DNA of 64,000 bases from Cryptosporidium bovis (lineage: Eukaryota > Apicomplexa > Conoidasida > Eucoccidiorida > Cryptosporidiidae): contig VHIT02000052.1 in the NCBI GenBank assembly GCA_009768925.2, forward strand, positions 62,001-126,000, in the 5' to 3' direction. Shown piece after piece: positions 7,778 to 16,968 of the stretch. The first letter of the stretch is position 1. Each line of letters opens with the position of its first letter. The translations under genes were made by a program, and so were the position numbers. Under the pieces are notes generated by a model. The model worked only from the letters and a program-made list of their open reading frames with translations. It was not told the origin of the DNA and did not search any database.

Positions 7778-10231
7778 TTAGAATATATTTGGCAAATCAG
7801 AAAATTCTATATTCCTATCCTTGTGCATCCAGTATTTGTGATTAAATTTCCATGTATACTTTTCTGTAGAATCACTGAACTCTTTGTAAAACCACTTTGG
7901 GGAATAATCTGCCTCTCCGTTTATCCTTTGTTTGGCATTTGCTCTCTGTTTTTCCTCTAGCCTTCTTTTTTCTTTAATTGCCCATTCAATACAACCACTT
8001 TCATATGCCCTCTGATCTGGTCTATATCTCGAGTCAGTAGATGGCATCACAACACCAGGAACATGTTTGTCATACTGAGGCGATATCTCATTGAGTTCAA
8101 AAGACATATCGCTAAACCCGAAGTATTTGTCGCTTTGAGAAGGCTTTGCTTCTGGAGACCAAACGGACTTACGAGTATTTGTCATAGTTTCAATCTTATC
8201 CCAATTTGATAAGGCATATGTATAAAAGCTTGTTTGGTGTACGAAGGACGAGTACAAATCCTGAAAATCCCCCGAAAGTGAATTCCCATTACTACTTCCC
8301 TTTGTATATTCTGGCATTTTTTCAATTTCAATACCACGAAATTTTAAGTATTCCTTAAAGAAACTATAGTTATTTTTACATGTTTCATACCATATATTAC
8401 TGTCCCATTTACCTCCTATTTTGTAAATAGGAACTCCGTATTTATTAAATACAAGGCCTTTAATATTAAATAAATCATTACTAAACCAACCACTCTTTTG
8501 ATATTCAATTAACGAAAATTCAGATGTAGAATGATTAACTATTGTACTAATACCTACTATTTCCAACCAAATTTTTCCGAAAATAATATTATGTATTAGT
8601 AATTTTGGTCTATTAAACGAAAAATGGTCGTTTTTCTCATTTATTTTAATATTAACACTTCCAAGAACAGAAAGTTCTAGACTCTGACCTGTAAATCGTG
8701 ATTTATTCCCAACCTGGCCCCATACAGAATACAGAGGTTTATTATCATGACCAAGTTTTGGGACTTCCGTGTCCAAGACTGTTGGATGATGCTCAACGTA
8801 AAATGCAGTAACTGGTGGATGATGCCCCACCTGCTCAGCAATGAATCTGAACCCTCTGTGAGAGAATTCAAAAGTTTCTCCAAGCAGAGGGTTAAACGGT
8901 TTATAAACTCTTCCTACTGAAGATGCATACGGTGTAATCGAAAAAATTGTCACTTCGCGTAGTCTGTCAATGCTATGGTTAAGAAAAGAGGCATTCTCAA
9001 TAATAGATGAGTACATAAAATCTTCAGCTAGTCTTTGCAATAATGAAGTTGGTTCATTGAATTGAATTGGAATTGTTATCCTTGAAATATCCTTGGTTAT
9101 TGACTCCTTTATCGACCCCCAGAGGCTAAAACGTGGTTTTTGTTGAAAAAAAGGCAATGATTTACGATAAGTATATTTATTTATATTCCAAAAACAACTT
9201 GGACAGTCATTCTCCTTAGGAAAATTCGCCGAATGCTTGTACATCCTTTCTGATTTCCCAGAATAAATACTCTCAACATCCGAGTGAGCATCATAAAAAG
9301 TTTCTTCTTGAGAGTTGAAAAAGGTATTTGTGCTAAGATTCTCTCCTGAAAAATCAGATCTGTTTAAATTTATCGACTTAAGTAATGTAGAATAAATATC
9401 ATTTTCACGTAAATTACTAAGGTATAATTTTTTGTAGGTTATATCAAACACTGTTCCAATGAATTTATCAAAGTACTTCGACACAGTATTTCTTAAATAT
9501 TTCCTTTTTTTTCTTTCGGAAATTTCATCCAACAATAAATTTCTGGTCCTTATCAACTCATAAAGTAGAGTTGGCAAAAAAGATATTGTTTCATCTGTTG
9601 TTAGCTCCGATACTGGTGAAAAGATAGTTGTTGGGTTTAAAGGTGAGGAGTTACTATCATTATAAGTTGGTATTCCGATACTCATTGAATAAAGCAATGC
9701 ATTAGCCCAAACAAGTTTTGACTCAAACGAAAAAGCTCTCAAGTGTAAGTCACTATCGGAATCGTTCGGATATTTTATTGATATTCTTAAAGTGTCACTT
9801 GAAGGATCAATAAAACATGTTTCATGGCTAAGCAAAAATTTTTTTTTAACCTTCGAACCTTTTATATAGCACAGAAACCCAGGAAATAATTGGAAGTATC
9901 TTGGTTTCCATGTATTTAATATATTTGTCCATTTCTGCAACCAACCCTCGATAATTGGCTTTTCGTTCTCAATATAAGTTCCATTTGAAAGTGATTTGTT
10001 TTCTAATTGAATCATGTGGAATTCACTCTGGGAATTTGCTCTTATTTTTTCATACCTTTTAGTGTGCCTGTAAACATTTAAAAATCTGTAGGATCTTTTC
10101 TTCTTTTCGGTATTAATCCCTTTCTTGAAACAACTCAAAGCCTTACCCTCAACAAGTTTCTCGTTAGTTAAATTACACAAACCTAAACCTATATTTTCAA
10201 GTTCATAATCATTTGATTTTATGTTTGACAT
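7778..10231 (-). CDS. Oxysterol-binding protein-related protein with PH domain
   Basis: An 817-aa ORP, a sterol/phosphoinositide transfer protein at membrane contacts. A PH domain spans about residues 92-185 (IIEGWLQKWTN ... WKPRYFQL ... ending in a Trp helix FESKLVWANALL). The OSBP-related ligand domain runs from about 395 to the C-terminus, with LLQRLAEDFMYSS, KPFNPLLGETFEF and the family fingerprint EQVGHHPPVTAFYVEH near residue 461. The C-terminal AIKEKRRLEEKQR helix is also typical. A possible FFAT-like motif (EETFYDAHSD, about residues 308-318) lies between the domains. No membrane segment is seen. Its stop lies 26 nt from the convergent GDPD stop. Confidence 0.93.
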   Translation of the reverse strand: MSNIKSNDYELENIGLGLCNLTNEKLVEGKALSCFKKGINTEKKKRSYRFLNVYRHTKRYEKIRANSQSEFHMIQLENKSLSNGTYIENEKPIIEGWLQKWTNILNTWKPRYFQLFPGFLCYIKGSKVKKKFLLSHETCFIDPSSDTLRISIKYPNDSDSDLHLRAFSFESKLVWANALLYSMSIGIPTYNDSNSSPLNPTTIFSPVSELTTDETISFLPTLLYELIRTRNLLLDEISERKKRKYLRNTVSKYFDKFIGTVFDITYKKLYLSNLRENDIYSTLLKSINLNRSDFSGENLSTNTFFNSQEETFYDAHSDVESIYSGKSERMYKHSANFPKENDCPSCFWNINKYTYRKSLPFFQQKPRFSLWGSIKESITKDISRITIPIQFNEPTSLLQRLAEDFMYSSIIENASFLNHSIDRLREVTIFSITPYASSVGRVYKPFNPLLGETFEFSHRGFRFIAEQVGHHPPVTAFYVEHHPTVLDTEVPKLGHDNKPLYSVWGQVGNKSRFTGQSLELSVLGSVNIKINEKNDHFSFNRPKLLIHNIIFGKIWLEIVGISTIVNHSTSEFSLIEYQKSGWFSNDLFNIKGLVFNKYGVPIYKIGGKWDSNIWYETCKNNYSFFKEYLKFRGIEIEKMPEYTKGSSNGNSLSGDFQDLYSSFVHQTSFYTYALSNWDKIETMTNTRKSVWSPEAKPSQSDKYFGFSDMSFELNEISPQYDKHVPGVVMPSTDSRYRPDQRAYESGCIEWAIKEKRRLEEKQRANAKQRINGEADYSPKWFYKEFSDSTEKYTWKFNHKYWMHKDRNIEFSDLPNIF

Positions 10232-10504
10232 ATTTATTCATGTTGGATATCCCACAAAAACCTATTTAACACTTTAAAATCCCAAAAATATCTATGTATT
10301 TTCCCGGTTCATATCAGGGGGGAGAACGGTTTTCAAAATAGTTTAAGATAAAATAGGAGGTATAAGCGCAAATTGAATCTTAATAACTTAAAGAATGTGA
10401 ACAAAAGTCCCTTTTTTCAAAGTACATGGTATAACAAAATAATTAAACACTCTAGGGCTGCTGTGCCGTCAAGTCATACACCCACTATCCACCCGAGTGG
10501 CAGG

Positions 10505-10510
10505 AAAAAA
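10505..10510 (-). terminator. Pol III terminator of tRNA-Asn
   Basis: Six T residues on the minus strand, five nucleotides past the tRNA 3' end. Confidence 0.7.
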
Positions 10511-10515
10511 GGCCG

Positions 10516-10589
10516 CGCTCCCGGACGGAATCGAACCGTCGACCCTTCGGTTAACAGCCGAATGCTATAACCAACTAAGCCACGGAAGC
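10516..10589 (-). tRNA. tRNA-Asn (anticodon GTT)
   Basis: Read on the minus strand, the acceptor GCTTCCG pairs with CGGGAGC. The D arm is present, the anticodon stem TTCGG/CCGAA carries loop CTGTTAA (anticodon GTT), and the T arm is GACGG-TTCGATT-CCGTC. It is 74 nt, has no intron and no encoded CCA. A T6 run (A6 on plus at 10505-10510) just downstream is a Pol III terminator. It sits between the ORP gene and the IPI3-like gene. Confidence 0.95.
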
Positions 10590-10610
10590 TCACGTCCATC
10601 ACACCCTCTT

Positions 10611-12116
10611 TTATTGTCTATATGTTCTCTTTGAAATATGCCTTTTAAAGGAGAGCATTCTCTTTAAGTCTGAAAATGCCCCTTTGTCAAAATTTCTTGA
10701 CAAAGCAATAGGTTTATGTTTATTATTTTGTATTTTACCGGAGCCATTCTTTCTGTTCACTCTCTTGTCTGCCTTTAATTCATTATACCTTGAAAAAGGT
10801 AGTACGGTTTCTCGCAAAAAATTTAACTGATTACTACTTTCTTCGAAATTATGAGCATCTATTTCTAGCATTGACTTTTCCAAGTGTATACATCTTTCAA
10901 TTGCACTCTTAATGACATTTTCTGGTGAAAAAATTGGCACTTGTGTATCATTCATTTCTTTAAATTGTTTATCATTTAACAAGTATGTAGTTATTTCAGA
11001 ATATAAATTTATAGAATCATAAATATAGTTTGGATATTCAGCCATATTGCTTGTGAAATACAACTCTTCTTTGATCTTTTCTCTACTATCTTCTATAGGC
11101 ATGTTTATTCCTGTGATTTCCGAAATTATTGAAATATTTTTTTGGAACGACTTAAAAGGTGGTAACTTCAGGTTCATGTATTTGTTTGAAAAGCTTGTGC
11201 ATAAAATAGATATAATGTTACTTCCAAACTGCGTTAATTGCATAATACATGTTCCCGAATTAATATTCCATATTCGAACACTGTCAAACCCTGATGAAAG
11301 AAGTCTGTTCCTTATGCATTTACACGAATTCACTGGGCCTGTATGACCCAGTAATTTTGAGGCATGCTCAAGTGATATTCTATTTTTATCCTCTATATTA
11401 ATGCAATAAATTGTTCCATTACCACAACCAATAAATAGTTGTCTACCACAATTTGTAGTGTCACACGACAATAATTCAGTGGAAATATTTAAGCTAACAA
11501 TCGGTCTCTCAGACTTAAAAGTAAGGAAGTTAATAGTATAGTCACCTTCAACAGAAATAATGAATCTTTCAGAAAGGCACGACCCTGAAGTAAAAACGAA
11601 ATCATTTATTGGTCCAGAATGCCCTTGCCAACGCATAATAGGCTTCGGTACAGTCATATTTAGACAACTTTCCAGTAAATCTGGAATTGAAAATGCTTGT
11701 ACATAGCTATCATCACTACCCGTTAAAATAATTGAGTTATTACGTACAATTTCTATTTTATTTACTGATTTGTAGTGTGAAAGCCAACAACTTAATAATT
11801 GTCCAGTTGATAATATCCATATATAAATAGTGCCCGATGAACCTCCTGCATAGAGTAAACCACCATCTTCCTGAAATGTGCAACTCCTAAGCACTTCTGG
11901 AACCGAGACTCTATATATTGGATCACACTTATTGTTCCAAATAGATAATATAGCCTTATTCGAATGTAAGCCAGCAAGATAACTAGCGGACTTGCCAACA
12001 TGTGAAACGCCAAATCTGGAAGCGTTGATATCCTTATAACTCTTTGAAACTGCAAGTGAGGTAGCCTCCAGAGAGTAAATCCCGTTTTGGGCTGAAACAA
12101 GGGAGATACCCTCCAT
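10611..12116 (-). CDS. IPI3: WD40 protein, IPI3/WDR18-like
   Basis: A 501-aa beta-propeller. IPI3/WDR18 is a subunit of the Rix1-Ipi1-Ipi3 complex used in pre-60S maturation. WD-type repeats are recognisable: LLYAGGSSGTIYIWILSTGQ, IILTGSDDSYVQAF, MRWQGHSGPINDFVF, LFIGCGNGTIYCI, KLLGHTGPVNSC and RLLSSGFDSVRIWNINSGTC. The order (early GGSSGTIYIW, then a GHSGPIND repeat, a late GHTGPVNS.....LLS.G.D..VRIWN and a helical tail) fits the family. I start at the ATG at 12116; there is no earlier in-frame ATG. A T12-CAG just upstream could be the acceptor of a 5' UTR intron. The WD40 fold is certain; the IPI3 identity is probable, since other WD40 families share these motifs. Confidence 0.65.
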   Translation of the reverse strand: MEGISLVSAQNGIYSLEATSLAVSKSYKDINASRFGVSHVGKSASYLAGLHSNKAILSIWNNKCDPIYRVSVPEVLRSCTFQEDGGLLYAGGSSGTIYIWILSTGQLLSCWLSHYKSVNKIEIVRNNSIILTGSDDSYVQAFSIPDLLESCLNMTVPKPIMRWQGHSGPINDFVFTSGSCLSERFIISVEGDYTINFLTFKSERPIVSLNISTELLSCDTTNCGRQLFIGCGNGTIYCINIEDKNRISLEHASKLLGHTGPVNSCKCIRNRLLSSGFDSVRIWNINSGTCIMQLTQFGSNIISILCTSFSNKYMNLKLPPFKSFQKNISIISEITGINMPIEDSREKIKEELYFTSNMAEYPNYIYDSINLYSEITTYLLNDKQFKEMNDTQVPIFSPENVIKSAIERCIHLEKSMLEIDAHNFEESSNQLNFLRETVLPFSRYNELKADKRVNRKNGSGKIQNNKHKPIALSRNFDKGAFSDLKRMLSFKRHISKRTYRQ

Positions 12117-12550
12117 CTCTACTGAAAAAAAAAAAGTCAAAATATACTAACAAAGAGCGCGTGAAGAGTTGAAATATAAGAAAAGGAAAATAAAAAAATA
12201 TGTAGAATACCATCAGCCCCCAAGAGTCAGGAAGTCATCCTGGAGTTCCTATTGTATTCATCATTATACGCACTTATCTGGACGGCAACAATTACTTCAC
12301 AATTGTTGCTGTGGCAAAGCGCGTTTTATATTGAATGGACCATTCAGAAAACGCAAAATAGTTTCACAATACAATAATGTACTCAATTGAAACACGGATA
12401 AAGCGAGTCATCATTTAGTCTCGATATAATTCGACATATTAATGATAAGTTACCTATACATTAATTTGTTATTTTAAATATTTTTTTCATATTACTTATA
12501 CGGTGAAACTGTCTTATTGGCGGTATGAACTACTTATTGTACCGCAATCT
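12117..12550. other. Divergent spacer IPI3/PLC containing a structured GC-richer island
   Basis: A 434-nt spacer. Most is AT-rich promoter sequence, but 12215-12360 is less AT-rich and holds three successive hairpins (see the ncRNA candidate). A 73-codon open frame crosses it but looks fortuitous. Confidence 0.5.
12228..12354. ncRNA. Candidate structured RNA: three hairpins in a row
   Basis: Hairpin 1 is CAGGA(12228-12232)/TCCTG(12238-12242). Hairpin 2 is GCAACAATT(12285-12293)/AATTGTTGC(12301-12309) with a 7-nt loop, extendable to 12 pairs through a G-T wobble. Hairpin 3 is GCGTTTT(12321-12327) with TGAAT(12332-12336), loop GGACC, ATTCA(12342-12346) and AAAACGC(12348-12354). Three perfect or near-perfect stems within 130 nt of an AT-rich spacer suggest a structured RNA or 5' UTR structure. 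I cannot assign a class; the strand is unknown. Confidence 0.3.
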
Positions 12551-15259
12551 ATGCTACCTGCCGTGTCAATAATATTGCATGTAAAAAAAATCACAAAGTC
12601 CTTTAACAGGATGTACAAACCACTGCAAAACAACAATGTGGGAATAAATGTGGATAAATTACTTGGAAACCATGATTTATCAGAATATGTTATTTCCATT
12701 CGAAGATTTAATGAAATCGTTAATAAGTTGAATATCATCGTAAGCGAAAGGCTCATGGAAGTTTTGCACCAAGTTGACGTAGATCTAGCACTAGAAGTAT
12801 GCAAAAATGGGTCTTATCTAAACAAATATCCGCGTTCATCCTTCACTAAAAAGAGGTTTTCGAGATACAATTTTGAGATTGACTTGGACTCTGGGAGCTT
12901 AAAATGGCACCAAAAAAAAAGCAAAATTTCCTGTACTGGAAAGAAAACTAATATTCAGAAATTATATTTTAATGATGTAAGCCATATATTGCCTGGATCT
13001 GATAGTGATTTTTGGAGACGAATAAGAAGTAATAAAAATATTGATGTTAACTCGAATTTGGGGATTGAGTTGGTTGTCATTGGAAGCAGGAACAGGAACC
13101 TGAGATTGCTTTGCACAAATAAAGAAGAATGGAGAATTTGGATGGTTGGACTTCTAGTAAGTCACGCACTTGCAAAAAGGGAAAAATTAGTCTCAAAATA
13201 CAAAGGTGAAAGTAGTATTATAGATGCAAAACAATTTTATACGCATGATTATATCAGACGTCAGTGGGAGCTTTCTGATTTAGACAACTCAGGGTCAATA
13301 AATTTTTCTGAATTTATGCGTTTATTTAAGAGACTCCAAATGCCTGTTTCAAAGGAGTATGCACATTCGCTATTCTGTGAGTATGATAGAGATGATAACG
13401 ATGCACTAGATTACACAGAATTCAGAAGTTTGTTAACGCAACTACTAATACTCCCAGAATTACATGAACTTTTCGAGGAATATAAGGATACGCAAACAAA
13501 TGTGATGCCTATTGATCAATTTAGAAACTTTTTAATAGATGTTCAAGGAATGGATCCCTCGAAGAAGCTAGAAGCACTAGTAAATGCCGTTCAAAGCATG
13601 AAAGAACCTTTCATTGAAAGGGGTGGAATCACTGAAATTGGGTTTAATATTTTAATGTCTTCCGAATTTAATTCTGCATTTGATCCTTTAAAAAGAGATG
13701 TTTATCAATCAATGGACGAGCCGATTTCACATTATTGGATTGCTTCTAGTCATAACACTTATTTAACAGGTGACCAGTTAACTTCAAAATCTGAAATAGG
13801 ACAGTATATTTCAGTACTATTACAGGGATGTAGGTGTGTTGAACTTGACGTTTGGAATGGGTCAGATGGTTCGCCTATTATTTATCACGGCCACACTTTG
13901 ACATCAAAAGTATATTTCGAAGATGTCATGAGAGCATGTAAAGACTATGCATTCCAAACTTCACCATATCCCATCATTTTATCACTTGAAATGCACACAT
14001 CTGATAAACAACGCGAAAAAGTTGCAGAGATTATTTTAAAAGTCCTTGGTGACTCCCTTTATACAACACCCGAAAATTCAACAGATAGAATCCCTTCGCC
14101 AAATGAGCTTAAATACAAGTTCCTTGTTAAAGCCAAAATACCGAGAGAGGATCATTCAATTTTTAATTCAAAATTAAATATTACCTACGATGATGACGAG
14201 GTAGAAAATGATGAAACCGATCCGGATTTAGTAGAGACTGACATTGATAAGCAGATTGTTTCACCTTTAAAAAAAAATTGCGAGTATGAATATAAAAACA
14301 ATATCAACAAGCGTTTATATTCTAGTCTGATTTCTCTCCCGGGAAATGCAATTCAACTATCAAATTTTGAAAATAGGAGACGAATGAGTATTGGTTCATT
14401 GGTTGAAACTAAATTCTTACGTTTTGCAAAGGAGTCAAGTGCAAATCTCGCTAAATTCCACCAGGATCACCTATCTAGGGTATACCCTTCTGGAACAAGA
14501 ATATCAAGTTCTAATTATAACCCCCTTATTCCATGGTCATATGGTGCCCAAATAGTTGCATTAAACTATCAAGCAGTAGGGACTGCATTATTACTAAATG
14601 TGGGTAGGTTCCGTGAAAATGGTGGGTTCAGATCTGGATATGTATTAAAGCCAAAGTTATGTTTAAAAAAATGCAAGGACGGCAGAGTATTTGATCCAAT
14701 GAATCCTCTTGAAACTTTAGAACTCTTTGATATCCCACCTCTTAGAATTAGTATTCAAATACTCTCTGCACATCAACTTCCAGATTACATGTCTCAATAT
14801 TCACGTGGTATTCCCGGAATAATTTGTGGAAGTAAATTATCACCATACATAACCATTTCCGTATTCGGTGGCCCAAGAGAGGAATACAAATCTTATAAAA
14901 CACCACCTGTTGAAAATAATGGATTTAATCCTAAATGGGAAAACCTTGCACCATTTACTTTTAATGTACTTTGCCCCGAAATCTCAATTATTAACTTCGA
15001 GGTTAAATCATCAGATTACATACAATCAGAATTTATTGCGGCCGCGTCCATTCCTGTTTCTTGCCTTAGACCTGGTATAAGATGGATTCAACTATTCGAT
15101 ACAAATTTCATTGATTTACAATGTTGTGGTATTCTCGCGAGCATTTCTATAACGGCTGAATTACCTAAAACATACATGATTTCCTCAATTTCTACTGGAA
15201 ATAGCAACTCATCAGTTATGATCGAGACGCTACAACAATTCAAAGGAATAAAGTTTTAA
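12551..15259 (+). CDS. PI-PLC: Phosphoinositide-specific phospholipase C (delta-like)
   Basis: A 902-aa enzyme (a second ATG at 12611 is possible) that cleaves PIP2 to IP3 and diacylglycerol, the source of calcium signalling for apicomplexan motility and egress. Domains in order: PH (about 75-205), EF-hands (DLDNSGSINFSEF near 243 and DRDDNDALDYTEF), PLC-X from about 388 (ASSHNTYL with catalytic His near 401; YHGHTLT with the second His near 448; ELDVWNGSDG), a charged variable linker, PLC-Y from about 659 (PWSYGAQIVALNYQ, GGFRSGYVLKP) and C2 from about 731 (PPLRISIQILSAHQLP). All catalytic blocks are present, so it should be active. It is transcribed divergently from the IPI3-like gene. Confidence 0.96.
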   Translation: MLPAVSIILHVKKITKSFNRMYKPLQNNNVGINVDKLLGNHDLSEYVISIRRFNEIVNKLNIIVSERLMEVLHQVDVDLALEVCKNGSYLNKYPRSSFTKKRFSRYNFEIDLDSGSLKWHQKKSKISCTGKKTNIQKLYFNDVSHILPGSDSDFWRRIRSNKNIDVNSNLGIELVVIGSRNRNLRLLCTNKEEWRIWMVGLLVSHALAKREKLVSKYKGESSIIDAKQFYTHDYIRRQWELSDLDNSGSINFSEFMRLFKRLQMPVSKEYAHSLFCEYDRDDNDALDYTEFRSLLTQLLILPELHELFEEYKDTQTNVMPIDQFRNFLIDVQGMDPSKKLEALVNAVQSMKEPFIERGGITEIGFNILMSSEFNSAFDPLKRDVYQSMDEPISHYWIASSHNTYLTGDQLTSKSEIGQYISVLLQGCRCVELDVWNGSDGSPIIYHGHTLTSKVYFEDVMRACKDYAFQTSPYPIILSLEMHTSDKQREKVAEIILKVLGDSLYTTPENSTDRIPSPNELKYKFLVKAKIPREDHSIFNSKLNITYDDDEVENDETDPDLVETDIDKQIVSPLKKNCEYEYKNNINKRLYSSLISLPGNAIQLSNFENRRRMSIGSLVETKFLRFAKESSANLAKFHQDHLSRVYPSGTRISSSNYNPLIPWSYGAQIVALNYQAVGTALLLNVGRFRENGGFRSGYVLKPKLCLKKCKDGRVFDPMNPLETLELFDIPPLRISIQILSAHQLPDYMSQYSRGIPGIICGSKLSPYITISVFGGPREEYKSYKTPPVENNGFNPKWENLAPFTFNVLCPEISIINFEVKSSDYIQSEFIAAASIPVSCLRPGIRWIQLFDTNFIDLQCCGILASISITAELPKTYMISSISTGNSNSSVMIETLQQFKGIKF

Positions 15260-15453
15260 ACTATTAATCCGAAAATAATCAAACGAATAAACATGGAATT
15301 CAGTCACGGTAATTTTAATAAAGAAAACTATTGTGTTTTCCGATTCTTTTCCTATTTAAAGTACCTATTGAAAGATCTGATATTTGTGTGCTTATTTTTA
15401 AACATAATATTTGAATTCTTTTTTCAATTCTCAAGTTTATTATGCATCATATT

Positions 15454-16116
15454 TTAATTCCTTGAAACTGTATTGAATTCTGGATTTGAACCACCTGTTG
15501 AGATCATATGATAAACTGTTATTCCAATTAGTGAAAGTGCAAGGCCAGCTGTAAAGAACCATATTGATGATATTGTTACAAAGGACTAAAAAAATGATTA
15601 TCATATTTCACTTAAATACTTTAACTTACTGTCCACCACAATGCAGGAGCAGTGCTTTGACAAACTAATGAGGTGTTTACCTGTTAGGATATTAATTAAA
15701 CTAAAGTGAGAATATTTAGAACTTACCCAAACTGTTCCTAGTGTAAACCAGAGGAAGCTCCCAATGAATAGAATTGCCTCTCCAATTACTGCAACACTTA
15801 TCTGAGTTATTTTTTCTTTTATATTTAACTTTAACCTTACCTTTGGCCAAACCAACATTCTATGATATTTATCAATTTTGTTGCGGGATAAGACTGAAAT
15901 TGAAATAATGATTGTTTGAATTTATTTACCTAATTTTGTACCTACCAATAGTATTGCACCAAATAGCCAAGACTTCAATGGTGTGTCACAGACTCTTCCA
16001 ACTGAAGATAATAATATTCCTGCATAGAACAAGTCCATTATTATGAAAAAGACCAAAGAAAGTTTTCTAAGGTCACTTCTGTGTTGTTTTAATTTCGATC
16101 TAGTTTCTGAAACCAT
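15454..16116 (-). CDS. Tetraspan membrane protein, 165 aa, five exons
   Basis: Exons on the minus strand are 16116-15930, 15893-15841, 15801-15727, 15680-15630 and 15585-15454. Introns are 36, 39, 46 and 44 nt, all GT-AG, and splicing gives one continuous 165-aa frame. The product is a small integral membrane protein with four hydrophobic spans: about residues 18-40 (LSLVFFIIMDLFYAGILLSS), 50-64, 82-106 (ISVAVIGEAILFIGSFLWFT) and 122-148. A Cys/Trp loop (TSLVCQSTAPALWW) lies between spans 3 and 4. The family is not recognised. Start choice: the ATG at 16116 is in frame with all exons, but an upstream in-frame ATG at 16221 (within a TGCATGCA element) leaves the N-terminus uncertain. The 36-nt intron is near the lower limit for any eukaryote. 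Confidence 0.72.
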
Positions 16117-16216
16117 ATATATAAATATGTATATTATACTGTATATTCGATATTGCAGTCCTCTCTCTACTTTAATAGAATTGAAAGCTTTTTTAGTTAC
16201 ATTTGCATGTTGTGTA

Positions 16217-16224
16217 TGCATGCA
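16217..16224. promoter_or_regulatory. TGCATGCA palindrome upstream of the five-exon tetraspan gene
   Basis: A perfect TGCATGCA about 100 nt before the start at 16116, the same octamer as upstream of another tetraspan gene (51432-51439). It matches a known AP2-type site in apicomplexans; function here is inferred. Confidence 0.35.
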
Positions 16225-16404
16225 AAAAAGGAATTACATGTTTTTCACAAAATTGAAGTATTTTATTACCTGGTCATTTTAAGTATTGTGATTGTTTTTT
16301 AGCATACTTTATCACCTATTATTGTATTTGATTGTGAATGAATTTATTGTTTGCGATAGTTCTTTGTTGTAAACCTCTAGTTGACCTGTTTATTTAAACA
16401 ACCA

Positions 16405-16416
16405 TTGGCGCGCAAA
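16405..16416. promoter_or_regulatory. E2F-like TTGGCGCGCAAA site
   Basis: TTGGCGCGCAAA lies 29 nt before the ATG of the four-exon gene at 16445. It resembles the E2F/DP consensus (TTTSSCGC), a motif class reported upstream of Cryptosporidium genes. The call is by resemblance only. Confidence 0.4.
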
Positions 16417-16444
16417 ACAAAGAAATATTATTTTTTAAGGAAAA

Positions 16445-16968
16445 ATGAAAGAAACAGTTAATGGTAAGTTTGCAGATTCCCAACACCACTTCACAAATCT
16501 GTATTGATATGGTGTTCTTGATGGAAAATTAACTTATGAGTTTATGAAGCTTCATATTACCAGACACCCGTTAGAACTCGTGAAAGTGATGAAAGAAAGA
16601 GGATTAGCTACTGTTTAAGTAGCAACAAGAGAGGTGATATTAACAAATTCATTTCTGAAAGAGTTTTTACGGAGAAATCTGAGTTAATTCGTAGGTTAGG
16701 TGGCCCACTTAAAGCAGCATCGATTGAGAGCCAAATTGTTTGTTTGGAAAGAGGTGAGTTTCTCTTTTTCCATTACATATCAAATTATTACTTCATATTG
16801 CAGAACAATTAGTTGACTTGATTTTGACTGCATGTGTAGATTATCCTGATTTCATTAAAAAGGTAGGTCCAAACTTTTAGTCTGTAATCATTTCAATGGT
16901 GTTTTCAGGTTAATAAAAAGTATTTGGATTCATTATCTTCAGTCAAAACAAAAACAAGAAATGACTAA
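16445..16968 (+). CDS. Hypothetical protein, 116 aa, four exons
   Basis: Exons are 16445-16463, 16541-16753, 16804-16862 and 16909-16968. Introns are 77, 50 and 46 nt (donors GTAAGT, GTGAGT, GTAGGT; acceptors GAG, CAG, CAG; phases 1, 1, 0). The joined frame is uninterrupted for 116 codons and ends at TAA. No exon is long enough to stand out as an open frame, so the gene is easily overlooked. The product is soluble, basic and mostly helical by composition: DERKRISYCLSSNKRGDINK in the middle and REQLVDLILTACVDYPDFIK toward the C-terminus. I do not recognise the family. An E2F-like site lies directly upstream, which would suit S-phase expression, but that is inference. Intron 1's acceptor (TTATGAG) is weak, so the N-terminal join is the least certain part. 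Confidence 0.62.

Larger units (their letters stand above)
16117..16444. other. Divergent spacer between two intron-rich small genes
   Basis: A 328-nt AT-rich spacer with TGCATGCA at 16217-16224 and TTGGCGCGCAAA at 16405-16416. An open frame here (16043-16282 plus) is antisense to the tetraspan exon and is not accepted as a gene. Confidence 0.5.

Noticed and set aside
10373-10570. 65-codon plus-strand frame across tRNA-Asn
   Set aside because: Its end reads through the antisense of the tRNA gene.
12169-12390. 73-codon plus-strand frame in the IPI3/PLC spacer
   Set aside because: Crosses all three hairpins, has irregular composition and no recognisable protein pattern.
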